Source of the DNA: Prevotella sp.
Lineage (GTDB): Bacteria > Bacteroidota > Bacteroidia > Bacteroidales > Bacteroidaceae
NCBI GenBank assembly: GCA_017548275.1
Contig: JAFZAH010000001.1
Span: forward strand, 1 to 64,000
Direction: 5' to 3'
Length of the DNA stretch: 64,000 nucleotides
Below are positions 1-6,190 of the stretch, piece by piece. A program made the position numbers and the translations under genes. Every line of letters starts with the position of its first letter. Positions within the stretch are counted from its first letter, which is position 1. Under the pieces are notes generated by a model. It made no database searches. It was given only the letters and a program-made list of their open reading frames with translations, and was not told the DNA's origin.

Positions 1-312
1 ATTTATATAATTGACTACCATTGCGCCTGCCGTTCTTTACAACAACGTTTGAACCGCAGAAAAAGCATTTTTTGCATCATATAAATAATAAATGCTGCAA
101 AGGTAAGCAAATAAAGGCATTCCAAGAGTTTTCATCACACATTTTGACCAATAAACCCTTTTTTTTGACCGCCCAAGAAAATATCATGCGGGATGACGGC
201 GCATTTCACGCTGTCATCCCGTATGTATGATAAATAATTGGGTCAGAGGCCATACGCTCTGTCCCTCACAGCACCTTATGGTTCAGTTCGTGCCGTCTGC
301 GATGCGGAGAGA
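1..312. other. Gene-free left edge
   Basis: No convincing gene is seen. The only open frame on the + strand has low-complexity content and no recognisable features. The stretch contains the inverted repeat listed at 186-224 and lies downstream of the small minus-strand gene that ends at 313. Confidence 0.5.
186..224. repeat. Inverted repeat (hairpin)
   Basis: The arms ATGCGGGATGACGGCG and CGCTGTCATCCCGTAT pair almost perfectly around a short loop. No T-tract directly follows on either strand, so terminator function for the minus-strand gene ending at 313 is possible but not shown. Confidence 0.45.
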
Positions 313-486
313 TTAGTCCCAAACTGACTTCTCTTTTGGAGCGTTGTCTTCGTCGAAGACATACTTATTGGAGAGATCCTCTCCTTCTTCATCTTCGTCA
401 TCAGAAGCGTAATAAGTTCCATCATTGAGAACCGGCTCATCGTAGAACGCACACTCTTTGATTCCAGGTGTGATATACTTTTTCAT
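313..486 (-). CDS. Small acidic YxxP-family protein (locus A)
   Basis: Encodes 57 residues. The start MKKYITP was chosen over an upstream ATG because it aligns with three other small proteins in this window. The N-terminus carries a Tyr-Ile-x-Pro motif, the middle is very rich in Asp and Glu, and the C-terminus reads FDEDNAPKEKSVWD. That tail closely matches the end of the small protein at 5988-6179. There is no signal peptide or membrane segment. A good promoter lies at 571-602, so it is probably its own transcription unit. Its downstream neighbour is outside the window, so a secreted partner cannot be checked. I recognise no named family and assign no function. Confidence 0.7.
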   Translation of the reverse strand: MKKYITPGIKECAFYDEPVLNDGTYYASDDEDEEGEDLSNKYVFDEDNAPKEKSVWD

Positions 487-570
487 ATTGATAGGAATTA
501 TAGCAGTTGTTTCTTGATTTGTCTTATGATTAGTAAAAGCAGGCCGAAAGGATGCAAAAACTTGCATTTG

Positions 571-602
571 CAAAAGTAGGCAGAAAGTATTACAAAAACA
601 AA
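571..602 (-). promoter_or_regulatory. Bacteroidota-type promoter for locus A peptide
   Basis: On the minus strand TTTG (599-602) is followed after 20 nt by TACTTTTG (571-578), matching the -33/-7 consensus TTTG and TAnnTTTG. It implies an untranslated leader of roughly 80 nt before the ATG at 486. Confidence 0.6.
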
Positions 603-674
603 TAAAACCGTCAATTACGGCCGGATTTTATATTTTTTAACAAATTAGGTGTGATTGTCCAGTCGTGAAGGCAA

Positions 675-711
675 TAAAAAAGTGCGGGGGCGATTAGACT
701 AACGCCCCCAC
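675..711 (-). terminator. Rho-independent terminator after uxuB
   Basis: Minus-strand stem made of GTGGGGGCG and CGCCCCCGCAC with a loop of about 10 nt, followed by a run of six T. It lies 16 nt past the stop codon of the oxidoreductase gene. Confidence 0.85.
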
Positions 712-726
712 AAACCTGCCACAATA

Positions 727-2313
727 CTATCTTTGGGTCACATATTTATGGAGTGTGGCTCTGACGGCACCCGTGCCGGCAAAGAGTTCGCGCACCATGC
801 CTTCGATTTGCCCGCCCAGTCCAGCCTCATAGAGGTTGACACCGAACACATCGGCACGGCTGTAAAGTTGGCGCAGGCAAGAATAGTCCTGTTCGGCACG
901 TCCCACCTCGAGGGGAGCCACGATGGCCTGCATCTCTTCGAGCATTGGATCGGGCGACGGTTCAAAGGGTGTGCCGTCGTCCTTGATGCCTTTCAAATAG
1001 CGGGCATATCCAGCCAAAGTAAGGGGAATGAGCACGAGATTGCTCATGTCGAGTCCGCGTGCGATGTATTTCTTGATGGTCTCGCCGAAACGAATGGGCA
1101 GTTTTTGGCTGGTATCCATGGCGATACGCTGCGGAGCGTCGGGCATGAAGGGATTGGGCAGACGTCGGTTGATGACTGCACCAATGAACTCGTAAGGATT
1201 GAGCACACCCGGGTCGGTGACCACCGACATGGCCTCGATATAACCGATTTTCTGTATGAAAGCACGCAGGTCGGGGTCGGCCATCTCAGCAGAGATGAGC
1301 GTGTAGCCGAGCATACATCCGTAGATAGACATAGCCGTGTGGAGGGGGTTGAGGCAGGTTGTCACCTTCATGGTCTCCACCTGGTCGACGGTCTCGCGTG
1401 TGGTATAAAGCGCGCCTCCGAGATCGAGCGGCGGCCGTCCGTTGGTATAATGGTCTTCGATGACAAGATACTGAACCTCCTCGGCATTGACGAATGGCGC
1501 GGTGAAGGTGTGTTTCTCCGTCTCGATATAATTGTTGTCTTCAAATCCGTCGGCAGCCAACATCTCCTTGACCTTCTCGTGGGGGCGCGGTGTGATTTTG
1601 TCAATCATCGACCAAGGGAAGGTGATAATCTTCTCATCGCGAAGATAATCGAGGAAAGCAGCGGAAACCAGTCCGTCGTTGACCCATCTTTCGGCGTATG
1701 CGAAGACCCCGGCACGTACCTTGTCGCCATTGTGCGAGCAGTTGTCCATGCTTTGCACAGTAAGCGGATATTTCCCTGCGAGGAAACGCTCATAAAGCAG
1801 CGCCGTGACCTTACCCATGGCGAACACCGGTTTGAGTCCACGCGCGAGGTCAACCTCATTGAATCCGTAACCCTTCTCGGTGATGGTGAAAGAAATCATC
1901 TGCAACGAGGGGTTTTTGAAAATCTCGACGAGCCGCGCCCAGTCACTGAACTGATAGTCGGCCTTGAGAGCCTCGGTGACGGATGCGATGACCTTTTTCT
2001 CAATGGTGCCTGAAGACTGAAGGCTGACGAGCAGCGAGAGGTTTCCATAAGGAGCATACGCCTTGTCGATGACTTCGAAATCGAATGTCTCGGCGACGAT
2101 GACGCCACGGTCGTATTTTCCGGTGTTAAGGGCGTCGTTGAGAATGGCTGCGGGAAAGGCGCGGAAGATGTTACCGCCTCCGAAATGAACCCATGTGGGT
2201 TCATCGTGCGTCTTTTTCACCACGGCTTCTCTGTCAAAATTCGGGAGTTGATAGCCTTTTTCCTCCCATTCTGCGGCATTGTAATTGCCGGTCAATATGT
2301 CTGTTAATTTCAT
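727..2313 (-). CDS. uxuB: Mannitol dehydrogenase-family oxidoreductase, fructuronate reductase-like
   Basis: A 528-residue NAD-dependent polyol dehydrogenase-family protein. The N-terminal Rossmann loop is visible as WVHFGGGNIFRAF (about residues 41-53), and the C-terminal half contains the family NPLHTAMSIYGCMLGY segment. With uxuA upstream on the same strand, the likely role is interconversion of D-fructuronate and D-mannonate in hexuronate breakdown in the cytoplasm. Substrate is inferred from context, because mannitol, tagaturonate and fructuronate enzymes share this fold. A strong terminator follows the stop codon. A nonamer tandem repeat lies between this gene and the gene before it. 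Confidence 0.85.
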   Translation of the reverse strand: MKLTDILTGNYNAAEWEEKGYQLPNFDREAVVKKTHDEPTWVHFGGGNIFRAFPAAILNDALNTGKYDRGVIVAETFDFEVIDKAYAPYGNLSLLVSLQSSGTIEKKVIASVTEALKADYQFSDWARLVEIFKNPSLQMISFTITEKGYGFNEVDLARGLKPVFAMGKVTALLYERFLAGKYPLTVQSMDNCSHNGDKVRAGVFAYAERWVNDGLVSAAFLDYLRDEKIITFPWSMIDKITPRPHEKVKEMLAADGFEDNNYIETEKHTFTAPFVNAEEVQYLVIEDHYTNGRPPLDLGGALYTTRETVDQVETMKVTTCLNPLHTAMSIYGCMLGYTLISAEMADPDLRAFIQKIGYIEAMSVVTDPGVLNPYEFIGAVINRRLPNPFMPDAPQRIAMDTSQKLPIRFGETIKKYIARGLDMSNLVLIPLTLAGYARYLKGIKDDGTPFEPSPDPMLEEMQAIVAPLEVGRAEQDYSCLRQLYSRADVFGVNLYEAGLGGQIEGMVRELFAGTGAVRATLHKYVTQR

Positions 2314-2346
2314 GATTTCTAAGTAAACTGAGTGTTCAGGATTATT

Positions 2347-2418
2347 CTAGATGTTCTAGGGGTTCTAGAGAGTCTAGAGAGTCTAGAGATTCTAGATATC
2401 CTAGAGATTCTAGAATTA
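2347..2418. repeat. Nonamer tandem repeat, 8 x CTAGAGATT
   Basis: CTAG recurs at 2347, 2356, 2365, 2374, 2383, 2392, 2401 and 2410, an exact 9-bp period through eight units. Units vary around CTAGAGATT. The tract sits just upstream of the uxuB start and runs into the stop codon of the GxxExxY gene. Confidence 0.9.
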
Positions 2419-2856
2419 ATAGGAAATAGATGGGTCGTCGCTTTCTACACGGGCGTTCATCTTGCGTTTAACGCCGTCTTTGAGCAGGGGCACGTTGAAA
2501 TTGATGGTCAGTCCGATGGCCTTCGAAGCCAGACGGAGTTTTGATGCGAGTTGTGCCTCGTGCACGGGCAGGATGTTGTCAACGCAGAGGAGGTCAACGA
2601 TGATTTTGTCTTCCACAATCATATCGATGTGGAACGAACCGCCTGTTGGATTTCCCTTGTATATGACAGGCAGGTCGATGTGAGTATAAACCTGCAGTCT
2701 TCTGTTTTCGAGTTCGGTCTTGAGACAAGTCTCATAGACATCGACCGAAAGCCCCGGTCCGAGTTCTTTGTGCACCTCGATGGCTGCACCGATGATTTGG
2801 TTGATGAGCCGGTTGTGCTCTAAATACACCTCGCGGCTAAGGATAAGTTCTTTCAT
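2416..2856 (-). CDS. GxxExxY-family protein with degenerate motifs
   Basis: About 146 residues from MKELIL; an upstream ATG at 2895 would add 13 residues. Family features are clear: AAIEVHKELGPGL near the N-terminus, LPVHEAQL, and GLTINFNVPLLKDGVKR near the C-terminus. The family belongs to the PD-(D/E)xK nuclease-like superfamily. The name-giving Glu is replaced (GLSVDVY), and the usual ExK core reads VDLLCV, so both the acid and the Lys are altered. It lies between uxuA and uxuB on the same strand, probably co-transcribed. No biological role is established; it may be a non-catalytic relative. Confidence 0.8.
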   Translation of the reverse strand: MKELILSREVYLEHNRLINQIIGAAIEVHKELGPGLSVDVYETCLKTELENRRLQVYTHIDLPVIYKGNPTGGSFHIDMIVEDKIIVDLLCVDNILPVHEAQLASKLRLASKAIGLTINFNVPLLKDGVKRKMNARVESDDPSISY

Positions 2857-2948
2857 ATTGGGTTTTAATAAAATTGGAGTTAAGAGGGGATTCATGAGTG
2901 ACCGCGAAGAATCGCGGCTTACGAGAAAGACCCTAATGACAGAAAATA

Positions 2949-4181
2949 TTAATCAAAGAATCCGGGTTGTTTGTATTCAATGCCGAGTTCGCGGTCGACA
3001 GTAGCGAGGATGCCCTGCACCTGTCCGAGGGCGAACATACGTCCGAGGAAGGAGTAGCCGGCATTGTAGCCTTTATCTTCATCGCCGAGCATGGTCATGC
3101 CGTGGTCGACACGCATGGGCAGGTCGGGGTTCTCCTGTTCGAAGATGCGCGCCAGTTCGATGATGTCGGCACGTCCACCGAGATGACTGGCCTCAGTGAA
3201 GTCGCCATTGGGGAAGATGTGGCATGAGCGGAGGTGGACGAAGTGGGTGCGCGGCGCGAATTTGCGGGCCAGTTCCACCACATTATTATATGCTCCAGCC
3301 GAGAGCGAGCCGGCACAGAAGGTCAGTCCGTTGTGCTTATTGGGCACAGCGTCGAGGAACCATTGGATGTCCTCTTCGGTGCGCACGATGCGTGGCAGCC
3401 CGAGGATTTCGATGGGCGGGTCGTCAGGGTGTACGCACATGTTCATGCCATATTCCTCGCATGTGGGCATGATGGCCTCGAGGAAATATTTCATGTTGGC
3501 ACGCAACTGGGCTTTGTCGATGCCCTTGTAGAGGTCGAGGAAGTCGCGGAATTTCTGGATGGGCGCCTCGTCGTTCTCGCTGAAGTTGCCGCTGACGAAA
3601 CCCTGTGTCTTGATGATGATGGTCTCCACCAGTTGGTGGTCTTTCTCGGGAGTCATGGTCTTTGCGAGTTCATCGGCTTCGGCCAGAACATTGCGTCCCT
3701 CGCCCACCCCTTCCGGGAAGCGGAATTGTGCCCATTCCTCACGCGCGCCCGCGCGTTTGAGTATATAGATGTCGAAATAGGCGAACTCGGCGTAGTTGAA
3801 GTAGAGATTGGAAGCACCGTTGGGGTTGTCATGCAGCAGGTCGGTGCGCGCCCAGTCGAGCACGGGCATGAAATTATAGCAAATGCAGTGTATGCCCTCA
3901 GCAGAGAGGTTGCGCAACGACTCTTTATACACCTCAATCTGATGGTCGCGGTCGGGACCACCGTATTTGATGGTTTCGACAACGGGCAAACTCTCCACGA
4001 CGCTCCATCTCATGCCGTAACTCTCGATGTATTCGCGCAGGTCGCGTATTTTCTCACGTGTCCATACTTCCCCGAGGGGGACATCGTGGAGGGCGGTGAC
4101 GATGCCTTCCACACCAATTTGCTTGAGCATGGCAAGGGTAATCTTATCGTTCTTGCCAAACCATCTCCATGTTCTTTCCAT
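2949..4181 (-). CDS. uxuA: Mannonate dehydratase
   Basis: A 410-residue enzyme that dehydrates D-mannonate to 2-keto-3-deoxygluconate in the cytoplasm. The start is MERTWRWFGKND, the conserved UxuA N-terminus; an upstream ATG at 4202 adds seven unrelated residues. Visible hallmarks are GVEGIVTALHDVP, NMCVHPDDPP (metal-binding region) and FCAGSLSAG. Length fits the family. It is the first gene of a uxuA-GxxExxY-uxuB group on the minus strand. A promoter-like pair lies at 4298-4327. Confidence 0.95.
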   Translation of the reverse strand: MERTWRWFGKNDKITLAMLKQIGVEGIVTALHDVPLGEVWTREKIRDLREYIESYGMRWSVVESLPVVETIKYGGPDRDHQIEVYKESLRNLSAEGIHCICYNFMPVLDWARTDLLHDNPNGASNLYFNYAEFAYFDIYILKRAGAREEWAQFRFPEGVGEGRNVLAEADELAKTMTPEKDHQLVETIIIKTQGFVSGNFSENDEAPIQKFRDFLDLYKGIDKAQLRANMKYFLEAIMPTCEEYGMNMCVHPDDPPIEILGLPRIVRTEEDIQWFLDAVPNKHNGLTFCAGSLSAGAYNNVVELARKFAPRTHFVHLRSCHIFPNGDFTEASHLGGRADIIELARIFEQENPDLPMRVDHGMTMLGDEDKGYNAGYSFLGRMFALGQVQGILATVDRELGIEYKQPGFFD

Positions 4182-4297
4182 AATATAAAGCCCCCACTCC
4201 AACCCTCCCGATGAGGAGGGAGTAGTTACTATGCTATCGGGGAATCAAAATTATAAAGTTGTGATTTGAATTGTAAATTGATATTTGTTTCAGTGTG

Positions 4298-4327
4298 CAA
4301 AAGTAATAAAAAACAGCGAGAAACAAT
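4298..4327 (-). promoter_or_regulatory. Promoter for uxuA
   Basis: Minus strand: ATTG (4324-4327) then 18 nt then TACTTTTG (4298-4305). The -7 box is a full match to TAnnTTTG and the -33 box a three-of-four match. Confidence 0.5.
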
Positions 4328-4372
4328 CGATTTTGGAGTTAAAGAAATTAAAGACGGGCGGGGTGCGCCAGG

Positions 4373-5704
4373 CTATGAACCTTCGCCATGCAGGATGATG
4401 TTGGCTATGCCGGTCAGGTCGGCGATGTCGATACATCCATCGGAACCGCCATTAGCACTGCCAGCCACATCGGCCAAAGGGGCACAAAACCCCTCTTGCG
4501 TCATGCCGAGAAGATGGCTGGCCAATAGCGTGAAGTCGGCCACGTCCACCTCGTGGTCCATGTTCACATCGCCTTTCAACACGCCTACGATATTAAAATC
4601 TTTCCACACATCAGCAGCCTGATACGCCTCTACGCTACCCTCCAACACATAAAGTGTGGCATCATAGTTTGTGAAAGTATTGCTGCTGACGGTTTGCGGC
4701 GTAGGATTGAAATTGTAGATGCTCGCGAGGCGGGAACAGCCATGGAAGGCATCACTGCCGATGCTTCTCACTCCATCATGGATGATTACAGTCGCCAGGC
4801 TCCTGCACCCGCCGAAGGCATTATTGCCGATGCTTGTCACGGTCGGTGTAATGGTAACGCCGGTCAGACTGACGCAATTGGCAAAAGCATCAGCAACGAC
4901 AGAGGTCACGCCATCGGGAATGACAAACTCCGTGATTTCGACGCCCTCACTGTCAATCAAGTGTACGGGTTTGTTGGTTTCAAATTTTATTTTACCGACG
5001 ACCTTGTTACCAGGGAATGCCGACATATCATCAACCTTCACCTTCACATACTGGATAGGACAATTATGGAAAGCATAAGAACCGATGTTCGACACGCTCG
5101 CCGGGATGGTCACCCTCGTCAGACCTGTGCAATTATGGAAGGCATTCACGCCGATGGTCTCCACGTCGTCGGGGACAACATATTCTGTTATCTCAACTCC
5201 CTCGCTGTCAATCAATATGACAGGCTTGTTCAGGCGCATCCTTATTTGTGCGATGACTTGGTTGTTGCAGAAAGCAGAAGGATCGGTCACATATACTTTA
5301 ACCGTTGAAATACTGTCAGTACCCTGAAAGGCATAACGGTCTATGCTGTTGATACCCTGCGGAAAAGTAATAGATTCTAAAGCCGCCAGATAACAAAAAG
5401 CAAGATAGCCTATTGTGGTGGCCTGTGATTGCGGATGAAAAATGATTTCTTTAACCACATCGTGTGAACTATAAAAGAAATCAACTACTTGACCATTATC
5501 ATCTGTTTCCGGACTATACACGTTCCCGAACACATTGTCATAAAAATAATAACTTGTACCGTTTTCAGAAAAAGCGAAATAAGAAAGACCGTTGAAGTAA
5601 ATGAATGTCGGGGGAATGTTCACGATTTCCGCTACCGGGAGGGTATCAGAATATGCTGATGATATAGATAGCAAGGTGACTATCAATGAGACTATTCTTT
5701 TCAT
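4373..5704 (-). CDS. Secreted BspA-like leucine-rich repeat protein with dockerin-like tail
   Basis: A 443-residue protein with an N-terminal signal peptide (MKRIVSLIVTLLSISSAYS). Residues about 90-340 contain several LRR_5/BspA-type repeats (IGSYAFHNC, IGNNAFGGC, IGSDAFHGC). The last 65 residues carry two calcium-loop-like segments, GDVNMDHEVDVADF and GSDGCIDIADLTGIAN, as in type I dockerins. BspA-like repeats usually mediate binding to surfaces or host proteins. Unlike the other large secreted proteins here it lacks the KGIYIxxGKK tail. It is expressed alone, with a good promoter at 5727-5757. Confidence 0.85.
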   Translation of the reverse strand: MKRIVSLIVTLLSISSAYSDTLPVAEIVNIPPTFIYFNGLSYFAFSENGTSYYFYDNVFGNVYSPETDDNGQVVDFFYSSHDVVKEIIFHPQSQATTIGYLAFCYLAALESITFPQGINSIDRYAFQGTDSISTVKVYVTDPSAFCNNQVIAQIRMRLNKPVILIDSEGVEITEYVVPDDVETIGVNAFHNCTGLTRVTIPASVSNIGSYAFHNCPIQYVKVKVDDMSAFPGNKVVGKIKFETNKPVHLIDSEGVEITEFVIPDGVTSVVADAFANCVSLTGVTITPTVTSIGNNAFGGCRSLATVIIHDGVRSIGSDAFHGCSRLASIYNFNPTPQTVSSNTFTNYDATLYVLEGSVEAYQAADVWKDFNIVGVLKGDVNMDHEVDVADFTLLASHLLGMTQEGFCAPLADVAGSANGGSDGCIDIADLTGIANIILHGEGS

Positions 5705-5726
5705 ATATTATTTCAATATCCATTTG

Positions 5727-5757
5727 CAAATATAACACCTGTTGAGCACATCACAAA
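5727..5757 (-). promoter_or_regulatory. Promoter for the dockerin-tailed LRR gene
   Basis: Minus strand: TTTG (5754-5757), 19-nt spacer, TATATTTG (5727-5734). Both boxes match the Bacteroidota consensus. Leader of about 15-20 nt before the ATG at 5704. Confidence 0.65.
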
Positions 5758-5815
5758 ATATATACAGTGTTTTTTTCTATTGCAGTGTGCTATATGACAT
5801 CAAACCATCTCAAAC

Positions 5816-5940
5816 TCCTGAAACTAGAATATAAAAATACCCCCCGGCTCACGCCGAGGGGTAATACAGTACAGTCATCATACGATAGCCTTTTATTTGA
5901 CTACGTATTTCTTTGATTTCATCACATATAAGTCTTTCGG
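5816..5940 (-). repeat. Direct repeat copy 1 (sorting-tail end plus terminator)
   Basis: About 125 bp here match 10916-11040 almost base for base at a constant offset of 5100 bp. The block contains a terminator hairpin and the last codons of a CTD-protein gene. The copies are in direct orientation and bracket the 6191-8533 gene, its peptide gene and the IS element. Confidence 0.85.
5833..5861 (-). terminator. Rho-independent terminator
   Basis: Minus-strand stem CCCCTCGGC / GCCGGGGGG with GTGA loop, followed by TATTTTTAT. It probably ends the transcript of the CTD protein and peptide genes at 5988-8533. An identical hairpin follows the 10993-13707 gene. Confidence 0.8.
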
Positions 5941-5943
5941 GAG
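5893..5943 (-). pseudogene. Remnant of a T9SS-CTD protein 3' end
   Basis: Reading the minus strand into the TAA at 5893-5895 gives LPKDLYVMKSKKYVVK, nearly identical to LPKGIYVMKGKKYVVK at the end of the 10993-13707 protein. An in-frame TGA lies just before the Leu, so only the last 16 codons survive. The following DNA, including the terminator, also matches the 10.9-kb locus. This is best read as a leftover from recombination or duplication. Confidence 0.75.
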
Positions 5944-5987
5944 TCAGTAGAATGACCAACTGGATGGCTCAATGTGATGGGGACAAT

Positions 5988-6179
5988 TCATTTATTGTCT
6001 TTTGAATTGTCGTCATCATCCCAAAGGCCGCTTGCCTTGGGCAAACTATTGTCGTCCTCATCGAAGATGTTCTGCTGGTTACCCATTCCCCATTCGACCT
6101 CTCCACTCATTTCGAGCATGGCCGTTTTTGCATGAACCAGAACGAGTTCTGTCAAGGGCTTGATATATTCTTGTTTCAT
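5988..6179 (-). CDS. Small acidic YxxP-family protein (locus B)
   Basis: Encodes 63 residues, beginning MKQEYIKPLTELVLVHAK. After the Tyr-Ile-Lys-Pro motif comes a short hydrophobic stretch, then an acidic half containing NIFDEDDNSLPKASGLWDDDD. That segment closely matches the tail of the 57-residue protein at 313-486. No signal peptide, Cys or membrane helix is seen. It begins 11 nt after the stop codon of the 780-residue CTD protein, so the two are surely co-transcribed. No function is known to me; candidates are a partner or regulator of the neighbouring exported protein, or a peptide precursor. Confidence 0.8.
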   Translation of the reverse strand: MKQEYIKPLTELVLVHAKTAMLEMSGEVEWGMGNQQNIFDEDDNSLPKASGLWDDDDNSKDNK

Positions 6180-6190
6180 CGCGATTCTAC

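Noticed and set aside
733..2013. A 426-residue open frame on the + strand opposite uxuB
   Set aside because: It lies wholly antisense to a clear dehydrogenase gene, has no recognisable motif and reflects codon bias of the real gene.
4373..5704. T9SS-type sorting tail on the dockerin-tailed LRR protein
   Set aside because: The C-terminus consists of calcium-loop-like repeats and ends HGEGS, with no KGIYxxxGKK sequence.
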